Shown here piece after piece: positions 1-10,736 of a stretch of DNA of 64,000 nt. Under the pieces are notes generated by a model. That model ran no database searches and was not told the origin of the DNA. It saw only the letters and a program-made list of their open reading frames with translations. How positions within the stretch are numbered: the stretch's first letter is position 1; every line of letters starts with the position of its first letter. The stretch comes from Achromobacter xylosoxidans (GTDB lineage Bacteria; Pseudomonadota; Gammaproteobacteria; Burkholderiales; Burkholderiaceae_B): positions 5,084,001-5,148,000 of the forward strand of contig NZ_CP061008.1 of NCBI RefSeq assembly GCF_014490035.1, given 5' to 3'. A program made the translations under genes and the position numbers.

Positions 1-4
1 GCAG

Positions 5-367
5 ATGCAGGCTCAGGGCGCTGGCTGGACGGCGTACGCGCTGGGCTATCTGGTCCTGCCCGCGGCCCTGCTGGGTCTATGCACCCTGGTCTGCCTGAAC
101 GTCCTGCCGCGCCCGATCGGCGCGGCCCGATTCGGGCGGGCCGTCGCCCACGGTTCCATCGCCTTCTGGCTGGCGCAGGCGCTGGGCATAGGTTTGGGAT
201 TCCTGGCCGTCCGGGCGATGACCTGGGGGCAACTGATGCGCGCCGCGGAATCCCATGCGGCCGCCGGCCTGACGCTGCTGGCCTATGGCGCGCTGCTGGC
301 CTTGGGCTGCCTGATCGGCAGGCTCGCGCTGTATCCCGGCGCCAAGGCTGCCACGCCGGCAAGCTGA
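5..367 (+). CDS. Small integral membrane protein, function unknown
   Basis: I do not recognise the family. The reading frame is open to the left edge, so the start given (an ATG at the extreme edge) may be internal and the true N-terminus may lie outside the window. The 120 residues visible are mostly hydrophobic, with about three membrane-spanning stretches near residues 12-34, 50-72 and 88-108, separated by short Arg-rich loops. It ends just before a strong bidirectional terminator and converges on the Xaa-Pro aminopeptidase gene. Inner-membrane location is inferred from hydrophobicity only. The G+C-rich codon use matches its neighbours. Confidence 0.55.
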   Translation: MQAQGAGWTAYALGYLVLPAALLGLCTLVCLNVLPRPIGAARFGRAVAHGSIAFWLAQALGIGLGFLAVRAMTWGQLMRAAESHAAAGLTLLAYGALLALGCLIGRLALYPGAKAATPAS

Positions 368-387
368 CCTGATTTCGCGCAAAGCAA

Positions 388-420
388 AAGGCCGCGGGCA
401 TTGCGCCCGCGGCCTTTTTT
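388..420. terminator. Bidirectional rho-independent terminator
   Basis: A perfect 10-bp stem (GGCCGCGGGC at 390-399 with its complement at 405-414) and a 5-nt loop is flanked by an A-run on the left and six T residues on the right. It sits between two convergent genes and can stop transcription from both sides. Confidence 0.85.
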
Positions 421-439
421 CATGCACTCACGCAGCGGT

Positions 440-2230
440 TCAGATCGCGGCGGTGCGGCGCTCCAGCCAGGCCAGCGCCTCGCCTTCGACCAGCGGCGAC
501 AGGCGTTCGTGCACCGTCTTGTGATAGTCGTTGAGCCAGGCGATTTCATCGGCGCGCATCAGCGACGGTTCGATGCAGCGCGTGTCGATCGGGCACAGCG
601 TCAGCGTTTCGAAGCACAGGAATTCGCCCAATTCCGAGGTCAGCCAGGCGCGATTGGCGACCAGGTTCTCGATGCGCACGCCCCAGCGACCCGGGCGGTA
701 GATGCCCGGCTCGTTGGAGGTGATCATGCCGGGCTCCATGGCGGTATGCGGGCCCGGAACGGCGCGGTAGGAAATGACCTGCGGGCCTTCGTGCACGTTC
801 AGGAAGTAACCCACGCCATGGCCCGTGCCATGGCCGTATTCCGCCCCGCCTTCCCAGATGGGCGCGCGCGCGATGGCGTCCAGCATGGGCGAAGGCGTGC
901 CGCGCGGGAACGAGGCGCGCGACAGCGCGATCATGCCCTTGAGCACCAGCGTGAAGTCCACCTTCTGGTCGGCGCTGGGCGTGCCCACCGCGACCACGCG
1001 GGTGATGTCGGTCGTGCCGCCCAGGTACTGGCCGCCCGAGTCGATCAGCAGCAGGCCGTCGCCTTCGATGGTGGCGTGCGATTCCTGGGTGGCGCGGTAG
1101 TGCGGCATCGCGCCGTTGGCGTTGAAGCCGGCGATGGTGGCGAAGCTGGGGCAGACATAGGCCGGCCGGCGCGCGCGGGCAGCGGTGATCTGCTCGTCGA
1201 TGGTCAGTTCGGTGATGGTTTCATTGCCCAGCGCGCCTTCGAACCAGGCGAAGAACTCACAGAGCGCCGCGCCGTCCTGCGCCATGGCCTGGCGCACGTT
1301 CGCCAGCTCGGCATCGGTCTTGCGGGACTTCAGCAGCGTGGACGGATTGATGGCTTCGACGCGCGGCACGGCGGGGTCCATCGCATGGAACACGCCGCAG
1401 GTCACGCGGGCCGGATCGATCAGCAGCTTCTGATCGAGTTCCAGCGAGGCCAGGGCATCGGCCGCCTGGGCATAGGCGGCCACTTCCACGCCATCGGCCG
1501 CGAGCACGGCGCGCAGGGCGTCGTCGATCTTGCCCTCGGCCACGAACAGCGTGGCATGGTCCAGCCCGACCAGCGCGTGGCCGACGAAAACCGGGTTGTA
1601 GTCCACATCCGCGCCGCGCAGGTTGAAGAGCCAGGCGATGTCGTCCAGCGTGCTGATGAAATGCACGTCGGCGCCATGCGTGCGCATGGCGCCGCGCACC
1701 TGCGCCAGCTTGTCTGCGCGGGTCACGCAGGCTTCGGGCGCCACGTGTTCATAGATGGCGGCGCCGGGCAGTCCGGCACGGTCCGCCCAGACGTCGTCCA
1801 GCAGATCCTCGCGGATTTCCAGGACGGCGCCGGCCGAGGCCGCGGCCGCCGACAGGGCACGGAACGCGCCCAGGCCCAGCACCTGTCCGTCCACCCCGAT
1901 GACGTCGCCCGCCTTGGCATTGGCCGCCAGCCAGTCCACATGGCCCGGCGTCGTGGCCAGCGCGATCTTCATCAGCTGCACGCAGGTGCCGGCCAACTGG
2001 GCTTCGGCCTGTACCCAATAGCGGCTGTCGACCCACAGGCCGGCGAAATCGGCCGTGACCACCAGCGTGCCGACCGAGCCCGTGAAGCCGGACAGCCAGC
2101 GCCGTCCCTGCCAGCGCGCGGGCAGGTATTCGGACAGGTGCGGGTCCGAGGACGGAACGACATAGGCGGACAGGCCGCGGCGGCTCATGGCCTGCCGCAA
2201 TTGGGCGATACGGGCGTCGGTGCTAGACAT
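440..2230 (-). CDS. pepP: Xaa-Pro aminopeptidase (aminopeptidase P, family M24B)
   Basis: Removes an N-terminal residue that precedes proline; a cytosolic two-metal enzyme. The 596-residue length fits the long three-domain aminopeptidase P type, with two creatinase-like N-terminal domains (opening SSTDARIAQLRQAM) followed by the pita-bread catalytic domain. Metal ligands are visible in order: LLIDSGGQYLGGTTDITR supplies two Asp, GHGTGHGVGYFLNVHEGP a His, NEPGIY a Glu, and the Glu of the following RIENL segment. The ATG lies only 14 nt after the stop of the D-aminopeptidase gene, so it is probably the last cistron of the peptide uptake operon that starts with the RpiR regulator. No signal peptide is seen. 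Family assignment is firm; exact substrate range is not. Confidence 0.93.
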   Translation of the reverse strand: MSSTDARIAQLRQAMSRRGLSAYVVPSSDPHLSEYLPARWQGRRWLSGFTGSVGTLVVTADFAGLWVDSRYWVQAEAQLAGTCVQLMKIALATTPGHVDWLAANAKAGDVIGVDGQVLGLGAFRALSAAAASAGAVLEIREDLLDDVWADRAGLPGAAIYEHVAPEACVTRADKLAQVRGAMRTHGADVHFISTLDDIAWLFNLRGADVDYNPVFVGHALVGLDHATLFVAEGKIDDALRAVLAADGVEVAAYAQAADALASLELDQKLLIDPARVTCGVFHAMDPAVPRVEAINPSTLLKSRKTDAELANVRQAMAQDGAALCEFFAWFEGALGNETITELTIDEQITAARARRPAYVCPSFATIAGFNANGAMPHYRATQESHATIEGDGLLLIDSGGQYLGGTTDITRVVAVGTPSADQKVDFTLVLKGMIALSRASFPRGTPSPMLDAIARAPIWEGGAEYGHGTGHGVGYFLNVHEGPQVISYRAVPGPHTAMEPGMITSNEPGIYRPGRWGVRIENLVANRAWLTSELGEFLCFETLTLCPIDTRCIEPSLMRADEIAWLNDYHKTVHERLSPLVEGEALAWLERRTAAI

Positions 2231-2244
2231 GGGGGATGGGATCC

Positions 2245-3069
2245 TTAGCGCAACATGAAAGACATGGCGGCCAGGCTGTTCAGCGTGCGGACGGCGGACT
2301 GCATGCTATCCGTGGTGAATCGCAAGGTCACGCCGTCCACGCGTTCCAGCGTGGGCCACATGCAGAACAGGTCGGCCAGGGCCGAGCTCTGCGTCTGCAA
2401 CCGGCATTCTATAGGGGCGGGAATGCGGAAAGGAACCACTCCCCCTTTCTTCAAATTGCGCACGGCGGTTTCGGCGGCGGACGCAATCGCGCGGCGCGAT
2501 GCAGCAGGCGACAGGGTCACGCCGCTGCCCTGCCCATGGGCCACCTTGGTCTGCACCCATTCGGCGCCCGGGAAGGTATCGCGGGTCTCCGCGATGAAGG
2601 CATCGTCGCCGGTGCCCAGGATGACGGGCACGCCCATCTCGCCCGCCAGCGCGCCGTACAAGCCGGCCTCGCCCAGCTCCATGCCGTTGATGAACACGCG
2701 CGCAAAGGCGAAGCTGTTGATGGTGTGGGCCAGGATGCCGCGGCCTTGCGAGCGCGAGTGGTAGCCGATCATGAAGACCGCGTCGCAGCCCTCTTCCAGG
2801 CCGCCCATCATGCCGAGGTAGCGCGGCTTGCCCAGCACCAGGCGTGCGCGCTCGTCCAGGCCGTCGGGCAGCAGGTTGCGAAAGCCGCCATGCGAATCGT
2901 TGACCAGGATCTCTTCGGCGCCGCCGGCGATCGCGCCTTGCACGGCCGCGTTGGCCTCGGCGGTCATCCAGGCGCGGGCGCGCTCGTATTCGCCGTTGCC
3001 GGCGCGGACTTGTTCGGAATGAAAGACGCCAGCAACGCCTTCGATGTCGGTGGAAATCAGGATCTTCAT
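2245..3069 (-). CDS. dppA: D-aminopeptidase, DppA type (M55 family)
   Basis: Zinc peptidase that releases N-terminal D-amino acids from short peptides. The 274-residue protein opens with the M55 metal motif DIEGVAG (Asp8, Glu10), followed by NDSHGG, GYHSR and GELGL-like GEAGLYG elements, as in Bacillus subtilis DppA. The start chosen is the ATG at 3069, which begins exactly at the conserved MKILISTDIEG; the longer frame upstream is non-coding shadow. It lies 20 nt downstream of the DmpA-type gene and 14 nt upstream of pepP. Its position inside a peptide ABC-importer operon parallels the Bacillus dpp operon, where the D-aminopeptidase is also co-transcribed with the dipeptide permease. Cytosolic, no signal sequence. 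Confidence 0.9.
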   Translation of the reverse strand: MKILISTDIEGVAGVFHSEQVRAGNGEYERARAWMTAEANAAVQGAIAGGAEEILVNDSHGGFRNLLPDGLDERARLVLGKPRYLGMMGGLEEGCDAVFMIGYHSRSQGRGILAHTINSFAFARVFINGMELGEAGLYGALAGEMGVPVILGTGDDAFIAETRDTFPGAEWVQTKVAHGQGSGVTLSPAASRRAIASAAETAVRNLKKGGVVPFRIPAPIECRLQTQSSALADLFCMWPTLERVDGVTLRFTTDSMQSAVRTLNSLAAMSFMLR

Positions 3070-3089
3070 GGGATCAGCCTCGGAGGATT

Positions 3090-4184
3090 TCAGAATTCGG
3101 TTTCGGACAGCCACTGGCGCCACTGCGGCGCCGCGTCGCGGATCGCGGCGCGGTGGTTGCCGTCGCGCCCCGTCACGCCTTCGGCGTGCCACAGCGCGGA
3201 AATGATGGCCTGTTCGCAGGCTTCGGCGGCCGCTTCGAACAAGGGATCGATGCGGGCCTCGTGCAGCATCGCCACCGCCGGCATGGGCTGCTCGGGCAGT
3301 TGCGGCACCGTATAGGCCGTGGAAAACGCCAGCGCGATATCGCCGCTGCCATGGCCGTACACCGAACCGGTGCGGGCCAGCCCTGCCCCTGCCCGCAGCG
3401 ACAGGCGGCGCAACTGGCGCGAGTCCAGCGGCGCGTCGGTAGCCAGCAGCAGGATGATGGAACCCTTCTCGGGCACGATGGCGGCGTTCTCGCCCGCCTG
3501 CGCCAGGCCGCTGTCCAGCTGCTGCGCCAGCCGTCGGCCGAAGGGCCGGCCCGCCACGGTCAGGTTGGGCAGGCGGCCGAAGTTCGCCAGCACCAGCGCG
3601 CCTACGGTGTACTGCGGTCCCGCCTGGATGGAGGCCACGCGCGACGCGGAGCCGATGCCGCCCTTGAACGAAAAACACGACATGCCCCGGCCGGCGCCGA
3701 CTGCGCCCTGCTCGAACCGCTTGTCCGCGGCGGCCAGCGCCTCGGCGTAATGCGATTCCTGCACCGCCAGCGCCTGGATATCGTTCAGATAGCCATCGTT
3801 GCATTCGAAGACCAGCGGATTGACGGTAGCCATGCCGCGGCCAATGCCAGGGTTCGCCGCGACCGCCGCGCGGATCTGCGCATTGGCCACCGTGCCCACG
3901 CCAAACGTGTTGGTCAGGCCGATGGGCGTTTCCAGCACGCCCAGTTCCTGCACCTGGACCAGGCCGGTGCTCTTGCCGAAGCCGTTCAGCACGGTGGCGG
4001 CGGCCGGCACCTTGTCCAGATAGGGATCGCCGCCATGCGGACGCACCACGGTCACGCCGGTCTGCAGCGGGCCTTCGGCCAGCGTGCGGTGGCCAACCGT
4101 GACCTCGCCCACGTCGCAGATCGAATCCAGCGGTCCCGATGGCAGTACGCCGATGCGGGGGATGTCCAGCGCTTGTTTGTCCAT
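3090..4184 (-). CDS. P1/S58 family peptidase, DmpA-type (beta-/D-esterase aminopeptidase)
   Basis: N-terminal-nucleophile hydrolase of the DmpA/BapA family, which matures by cleaving itself into two chains. The family hydrolyses L- or D-residue amides, esters and, in several members, beta-peptides. The 364-residue sequence has the expected self-cleavage site GGIGSASR (cut between Gly178 and Ser179; Ser179 becomes the nucleophile), the conserved GLTNTFGVGTVANA stretch and the C-terminal ATDAPLDSRQLRRL block. No signal peptide is visible, so it should act in the cytosol on peptides brought in by the neighbouring importer. It follows the GsiD-type permease after a 108-nt spacer that can form hairpins. 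Family certain, specificity not. Confidence 0.88.
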   Translation of the reverse strand: MDKQALDIPRIGVLPSGPLDSICDVGEVTVGHRTLAEGPLQTGVTVVRPHGGDPYLDKVPAAATVLNGFGKSTGLVQVQELGVLETPIGLTNTFGVGTVANAQIRAAVAANPGIGRGMATVNPLVFECNDGYLNDIQALAVQESHYAEALAAADKRFEQGAVGAGRGMSCFSFKGGIGSASRVASIQAGPQYTVGALVLANFGRLPNLTVAGRPFGRRLAQQLDSGLAQAGENAAIVPEKGSIILLLATDAPLDSRQLRRLSLRAGAGLARTGSVYGHGSGDIALAFSTAYTVPQLPEQPMPAVAMLHEARIDPLFEAAAEACEQAIISALWHAEGVTGRDGNHRAAIRDAAPQWRQWLSETEF

Positions 4185-4292
4185 GTTCGCTACGTGTCGC
4201 CACGCTCCTGAATGTAAAACGCCGCCGCCCTGGGGCGACGGCGCAAAGATTCGCCCTCCACGCCGGCCCTTCAGGGAGGACCGGCGGCAGGA

Positions 4293-5192
4293 TTACTTGC
4301 GGTCGATCTTGGGATCGAGCGCGTCGCGCAGGCCGTCGCCCAGCAGGTTGAACGCAAGCACCGTGAAGAAGATCGCCAGCGCCGGGAAGATCGCCACGTG
4401 CGGCGCGATCACCATGTCGGCGCGCGCTTCGTTCAGCATCGCGCCCCACTCCGGCGTGGGAGGCGAAGCGCCCATGCCCAGGAACGACAGGCTGGCCGCG
4501 GTGATGATCGAAGTGCCGATACGCATCGTGCCGTACACCACGATCGGCGAGATCGTGCCGGGCAGGATGTGGCGCATGATGATGGTCCAGTCGGACGCGC
4601 CCACGCTCTTGACCGCTTCGACATAGGTCATCTGCTTGATCGACAGCGTGTTGCCGCGCACCAGGCGGGCAAACGCCGGCACGCTGAACACGGCCACGGC
4701 CACGATCACGTTGACCATGCTGGAACCCAGGATGGCAACCACGCCGATGGCCAGCAGCATGCCGGGGAACGCCAGCAGCACGTCGGAGATACGCATCGTG
4801 ATGCGTTCCCACCAGCCTTCGTAGTAGCCCGCCATCAGGCCCATGAAGGTGCCGACGATGGCGCCCATGGCGACCGACAGGAAGCCCGCGGCCAAGGAGA
4901 TGCGCGCGCCCATGATGATGCGGCTGAAGATGTCCCGGCCCAGCGAGTCCACGCCCAGCCAGTGGGTCGCGGAAGGCCCGGCGTTCAGGGCGTCGTAGTC
5001 GAAGAAGTTCTCCGGATCGAACGGCACGATCCACGGCGCGAAAACCGCGACGACGACGAGCAGCAGGACGAAGAGGCCCGCGCCGACGGCGAGCTTCTGC
5101 TTCTTGAATTTGCGCCAGAACTCGGTGGCCGGCGTGCGCACGTCGTTCTTGGGAACGGCGGCGATGGTCGTGGCGGGTGTCGTATTGCTCAT
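4293..5192 (-). CDS. gsiD: Peptide/glutathione ABC transporter permease, GsiD/DppC type
   Basis: Inner-membrane permease subunit of a dipeptide/glutathione-type ABC importer. The ATG at 5192 is preferred because it leaves a 7-nt gap after gsiC and has a GAGG sequence just upstream; an earlier in-frame start would overlap gsiC by about 50 nt. The 299-residue protein has the N-terminal OppC-type segment ([21 protein letters not shown]), about six membrane spans, the [12 protein letters not shown] signature, and the EAA coupling loop around [20 protein letters not shown]. It pairs with GsiC to form the channel. The peptidase neighbours support peptide import; glutathione is only the best-known substrate of the family. 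Confidence 0.92.
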   Translation of the reverse strand: MSNTTPATTIAAVPKNDVRTPATEFWRKFKKQKLAVGAGLFVLLLVVVAVFAPWIVPFDPENFFDYDALNAGPSATHWLGVDSLGRDIFSRIIMGARISLAAGFLSVAMGAIVGTFMGLMAGYYEGWWERITMRISDVLLAFPGMLLAIGVVAILGSSMVNVIVAVAVFSVPAFARLVRGNTLSIKQMTYVEAVKSVGASDWTIIMRHILPGTISPIVVYGTMRIGTSIITAASLSFLGMGASPPTPEWGAMLNEARADMVIAPHVAIFPALAIFFTVLAFNLLGDGLRDALDPKIDRK

Positions 5193-5199
5193 GGCCGCC

Positions 5200-6120
5200 T
5201 CACTTGTAACGGATGCTGGGATTGATGACGCCATAGAGCACGTCGACAATCAGGTTGATCAGGATGAATTCCAGCGAGAACAGCAGCACCAGGCCCTGGA
5301 TCACCGGATAGTCGCGCTGGGTCACGGCGTCCACCAGCAGGCGGCCGAGGCCAGGCCAGTTGAACACGGTCTCGACCACGATGGAGCCGCCCAGCAGGAA
5401 GCCGAACTGCAGGCCCATCATCGTGACGACGGGAATCAGCGCATTGCGCAGCGCATGCTTGATGACGACGCGGCGCTCGGTCAGGCCCTTGGCGCGGGCG
5501 GTCCGCACGAAGTCTTCCTGGATGACTTCCACGAAGGAAGCCCGGGTAAAGCGCGCCATCACGGCCGCCACGGCGGCGCCCAGCGTGATGGACGGAAGTA
5601 TGTAGTGTTGCCAGGTCGAGGCGCCCACGGTAGGCAGCCAGCCCAGGTTCACGGAGAAGACCTGCATCAGCATCATGCCCAGCGCGAACGCGGGGAACGA
5701 GATGCCGGACACCGCCAGCGTCATGCCGAGACGGTCGGGCCAGCGATTGCGCCATACCGCCGACACGATCCCGATGATCATGCCGAAGGTCACTGACCAC
5801 ACCATGCTGGCGAGCGTGAGCCACAAGGTAGGCATGAAACGGTCGGCGATTTCGGTCGAGACGGGGCGCTTGGTACGCAAGGAGGTACCCAGGTCGCCTT
5901 GCAGCATGTGGCTGAAGTAGCGCACGAACTGCTGCGGCAGGGGCAGATCCAGTCCCAGTTCCTTGCGCACGAGCTCGACGGTTTGCTGGTCGGCCTCCTG
6001 GCCCGCGGCCAGTCGCGCCGGGTCGCCCGGAAGCATGTGCACAAACAGGAACACGACCACGGCCACCAGCAGCAGCGTGGGGATCATGCCCAAAAGACGT
6101 TTGACGATGTAGGTCAGCAT
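5200..6120 (-). CDS. gsiC: Peptide/glutathione ABC transporter permease, GsiC/DppB type
   Basis: First permease subunit of the importer. The 306-residue protein starts with the DppB-type N-terminus ([19 protein letters not shown]), has the periplasmic HMLPGDPA stretch, about six membrane helices, and the EAA loop in [20 protein letters not shown] through [11 protein letters not shown]. The C-terminus ends in the usual [12 protein letters not shown]. It lies between gsiB (89-nt spacer with a hairpin) and gsiD (7-nt gap), so the operon order A-B-C-D matches the E. coli gsi operon. Confidence 0.93.
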   Translation of the reverse strand: MLTYIVKRLLGMIPTLLLVAVVVFLFVHMLPGDPARLAAGQEADQQTVELVRKELGLDLPLPQQFVRYFSHMLQGDLGTSLRTKRPVSTEIADRFMPTLWLTLASMVWSVTFGMIIGIVSAVWRNRWPDRLGMTLAVSGISFPAFALGMMLMQVFSVNLGWLPTVGASTWQHYILPSITLGAAVAAVMARFTRASFVEVIQEDFVRTARAKGLTERRVVIKHALRNALIPVVTMMGLQFGFLLGGSIVVETVFNWPGLGRLLVDAVTQRDYPVIQGLVLLFSLEFILINLIVDVLYGVINPSIRYK

Positions 6121-6138
6121 TGAAATTCCTGCAACATC

Positions 6139-6161
6139 GGCGGGGACACCGCGCCCCCGCC
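6139..6161 (-). other. Intercistronic hairpin between gsiB and gsiC
   Basis: A 7-bp G+C stem (6139-6145 with 6155-6161) enclosing a 9-nt loop lies just after the stop codon of the binding-protein gene. No T-run follows. Such hairpins after a receptor gene commonly protect the upstream message or weaken read-through, giving more receptor than permease; that role is inferred here. Confidence 0.5.
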
Positions 6162-6209
6162 GTATGTGGCCTTACAGGGGCGACTAGGCCCCGAGAGTGA
6201 CTGCCAGAT

Positions 6210-7763
6210 TTACTGCTTCAGATCGATGTCGCCGAACCAGAACGAGGTGTCCGGCTCAACGTACACGCCCGACAGGTTCTTCGACTTCACGTACAGGTTG
6301 TTCTGGGTCACCAGGAAGGCCCACGGGGCGTCCTTCCAGATGGTTTCCTGAACGTTCTTGTAGATCTCGGTCTTCTTGGCGCGGTCGGTCGTGGCCAGGG
6401 CTTGCTGGATGCCGTCGTCCACCGACTTGTTCGAGTAGTACGACACGTTGTTGAGCACCGGCGGGAACGCGGCGGTGGTCAGCAGCGGACGCAGGCCCCA
6501 GTCGGCTTCGCCGGTCGAGGACGACCAGCCGGCGTAGTACATGCGGACCTTGGCGTCTTCAGGCTTCTGCACCTGTTGGACGCGCTGCACGCGCTGGCCC
6601 GATTCCAGCACTTCGACCGACACCTTGATGCCGACTTGCGCCAGTTGCTGCTGCAGGAACTGCACCACCTTCACCGACGTGCCGTCGTTATAGGCGGACC
6701 ACAGCTGGCTTTCGAAGCCGTTGGGGTAGCCGGCTTCGGCCAGCAGGGCCTTGGCCTTCTTGATGTCGTAAGGCCACGGGCCGGTCTTGTACGCGTAGTC
6801 CACGCCTTGCGGCACGACGCCGTCGACGATGGTGGCATAGCCCGAGAAAGCGACCTTGGCCAGGGCTTCCTTGTTGATGGCGTAGTTGATGGCTTCACGC
6901 ACCTTGACGTTGTCGAACGGCTTTTGCTGCGTGTTCATCGACAGGTAGCGCGCCATGATCGAGTTCTGGTGATCGACCACGTCCAGCTTGTCGTTCTTCT
7001 TCAGCACGGCGGCTTGCTCGAACGGCACCGGGAAGGCGAACTGCGCTTCACCCGTCTGCACCACGGCGGCGCGGGTGTTGTTGTCCGTCACGGTACGGAA
7101 GGTCAGGGTGTCGACCTTGGGGTAGCCCTTCTTCCAGTAGCCGTCGAACTTCTTGACCTTCAGGTATTCGGCCGGCTTCCATTCGACGAATTCGAAGGGA
7201 CCGGTGCCCACGGGGTGGAAGCCGATTTCCTTGCCGTACTTGGCCAGCGCGGCGGGCGAGATCATCATGGCGGCCGGGTGGGCCAGCGCGTTGATGAAGG
7301 CCGAGAACGGCTTCTTCAGCGTGATCTTGACGGTCATCGGATCGACCACTTCGGTCTTGTCGATGACGCTGAACTGGATGTAGCGCGACAGGCGGTTGTC
7401 CGGATTGGCCGGACGGTCGAAGTTGATCTTGACGGCTTCGGCGTTGAAATCGGTGCCGTCATGGAACTTCACGCCGGGACGCAGCTTGAAGGTGTAGACC
7501 AGGCCGTCTTCGCTGACGGTGTAGTCGGTGGCCAGAACCTTCTGGATCTTCAGGTCCTTGTCGAATTCGAACAGGCCTTCGTAGTAGGCCTTGCCGGCCG
7601 CCTGGTTCAGCGTGCTGTTGGTGTTGTACGGATCGAGCGTTTCCAGCGCGATGGAGACGGCGAACGTCACGTCCTTGGCGGCATGCGCCAGCGGCGACGC
7701 GATCACGCCGAAGGCCAGCGCAGCGGCGGCCATCAGTTTGGTGGGGCGCAGAACTTTCATCAT
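6210..7763 (-). CDS. gsiB: Periplasmic peptide/glutathione-binding protein, GsiB type (SBP family 5)
   Basis: Receptor of the ABC importer. The start is the first of two adjacent ATG codons (7763 and 7760), placed 5 and 8 nt after an AGGAG ribosome site. The 517-residue protein has a Sec signal peptide (Lys/Arg at 2-9, hydrophobic run, cleavage near SPLAHAA, residue 28) and the SBP_bac_5 core: YEGLFEFDKDLKIQKVLA, VYTFKLRPGVKFHDGT and GTGPFEFVEW. It is followed by a hairpin and then gsiC. Closest in context and sequence type to GsiB, but di/oligopeptides rather than glutathione may be the natural ligand, as the operon also encodes several peptidases. Confidence 0.92.
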   Translation of the reverse strand: MMKVLRPTKLMAAAALAFGVIASPLAHAAKDVTFAVSIALETLDPYNTNSTLNQAAGKAYYEGLFEFDKDLKIQKVLATDYTVSEDGLVYTFKLRPGVKFHDGTDFNAEAVKINFDRPANPDNRLSRYIQFSVIDKTEVVDPMTVKITLKKPFSAFINALAHPAAMMISPAALAKYGKEIGFHPVGTGPFEFVEWKPAEYLKVKKFDGYWKKGYPKVDTLTFRTVTDNNTRAAVVQTGEAQFAFPVPFEQAAVLKKNDKLDVVDHQNSIMARYLSMNTQQKPFDNVKVREAINYAINKEALAKVAFSGYATIVDGVVPQGVDYAYKTGPWPYDIKKAKALLAEAGYPNGFESQLWSAYNDGTSVKVVQFLQQQLAQVGIKVSVEVLESGQRVQRVQQVQKPEDAKVRMYYAGWSSSTGEADWGLRPLLTTAAFPPVLNNVSYYSNKSVDDGIQQALATTDRAKKTEIYKNVQETIWKDAPWAFLVTQNNLYVKSKNLSGVYVEPDTSFWFGDIDLKQ

Positions 7764-7830
7764 TGCAACTCCTGGTTCCAAAAAAGGAATTAGGGGGTTT
7801 GGTGGAAGAAAAACAATTACGACGACTGAC

Positions 7831-9711
<1,881 letters not shown>

Positions 9712-9755
9712 CTCTTTTGATTCCCCAAATACTGAAAAAACGAACCCGCCGCCGC

Positions 9756-10736
9756 TTATCGGTAGATAGCGGTGACCGGCTTCTCGCCGACGCGGGCGTA
9801 ACCCCGATACATGCCTTCCGTGTTGAACGGCAAGGCCACATTGCCCTGGGCGTCGACAGCCACCAGGCCGCCCTTGCCCTCGATGGTGGGCAGCTTTTCA
9901 TGCACGACGCGGTCGGCGGCCGCTTCCAGCGACGCGCCGCAATATTCCATCTGGGCCGCCACGTCATAGGCGGCGACCATGCGGATGAACATTTCGCCCG
10001 TACCCGTGGTGGACACCGCGCAGGTCTTGTTGCTGGCATAGGTGCCGGCGCCGATCAGCGGCGCGTCGCCCACGCGGCCGACCTGCTTGTTGGTGATGCC
10101 GCCGGTCGAAGTGGCCGCGGCCAGGTTGCCCTGGGCGTCCACCGCCACCGCGCCCACCGTGCCGAACTTCTTGTCCGAGTCCAGCGGATCGGCCGGCGCC
10201 GGCTGGCCGCGCGCGACCAGCGCCTGGCCGTCGTGGTCCAGCACCGCCGCTTCCGGCGTTTCGCGTTGCACGCGCAGCAGCTGTTCGCGGCGGGCTTCGG
10301 TGGAGAAGTAGGAAGGATCGACCAGTTCCACGCCTTCTTCCTTGGCGAAGGCTTCGGCGCCCTCGCCCACGAAGAACACGTGCTTGCTGTTTTCCATGAC
10401 CTTGCGCGCGGCGAATACCGGGTTGCGCACGCGGTGCACGCCGGCGATCGCGCCCGAGCGCAGCGTGGCGCCGTCCATGATGGCGGCGTCCAGCTCGTGG
10501 GTGGCGGCGCTGGTGAACACGGCGCCATGGCCGGCGTTGAACAGCGGACAGTCTTCCAGCAGACGGACGGCTTCGGTCACGGCGTCCAGGGCGCTGCCGC
10601 CCCGGGCCAGCACGGCCTGGCCGGCGGTCAGGATGGATTCCAGCGCGCTCAGGTACTCCTGTTCTTTCTCGGGCGACATGGCCGCGCGGGACATCGCGCC
10701 GGCGCCACCGTGAATCGCGATCACGGGTTGAATCAT
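9756..10736 (-). CDS. iaaA: Isoaspartyl peptidase / L-asparaginase (plant type, Ntn-hydrolase)
   Basis: Hydrolyses isoaspartyl (beta-aspartyl) dipeptides and, more weakly, L-asparagine. The 326-residue precursor has the family N-terminus AIHGGAGA, the FNAGHGAVF segment, and the autocleavage site [10 protein letters not shown], where cleavage before Thr193 would expose the catalytic Thr. GVGDAP-like [14 protein letters not shown] and the STTGTGE substrate-binding loop are present. Its ATG overlaps the stop of the RpiR regulator gene (4 nt), and gsiA follows 44 nt later. The iaaA-gsiABCD linkage is the same as in E. coli. No signal peptide, so cytosolic. Confidence 0.94.
   Translation of the reverse strand: MIQPVIAIHGGAGAMSRAAMSPEKEQEYLSALESILTAGQAVLARGGSALDAVTEAVRLLEDCPLFNAGHGAVFTSAATHELDAAIMDGATLRSGAIAGVHRVRNPVFAARKVMENSKHVFFVGEGAEAFAKEEGVELVDPSYFSTEARREQLLRVQRETPEAAVLDHDGQALVARGQPAPADPLDSDKKFGTVGAVAVDAQGNLAAATSTGGITNKQVGRVGDAPLIGAGTYASNKTCAVSTTGTGEMFIRMVAAYDVAAQMEYCGASLEAAADRVVHEKLPTIEGKGGLVAVDAQGNVALPFNTEGMYRGYARVGEKPVTAIYR

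Noticed and set aside
401..2248. A 615-codon open frame opposite pepP
   Set aside because: Exact antisense of a gene with intact catalytic motifs; long antisense frames are expected in DNA of this G+C content, and the product is Arg/His/Gln-rich with no recognisable fold.
3070..5034. N-terminal extension of the D-aminopeptidase as one large fused protein
   Set aside because: The extension is out-of-frame shadow of the DmpA-type and permease genes; the real start lies at the conserved MKILISTDIEG.
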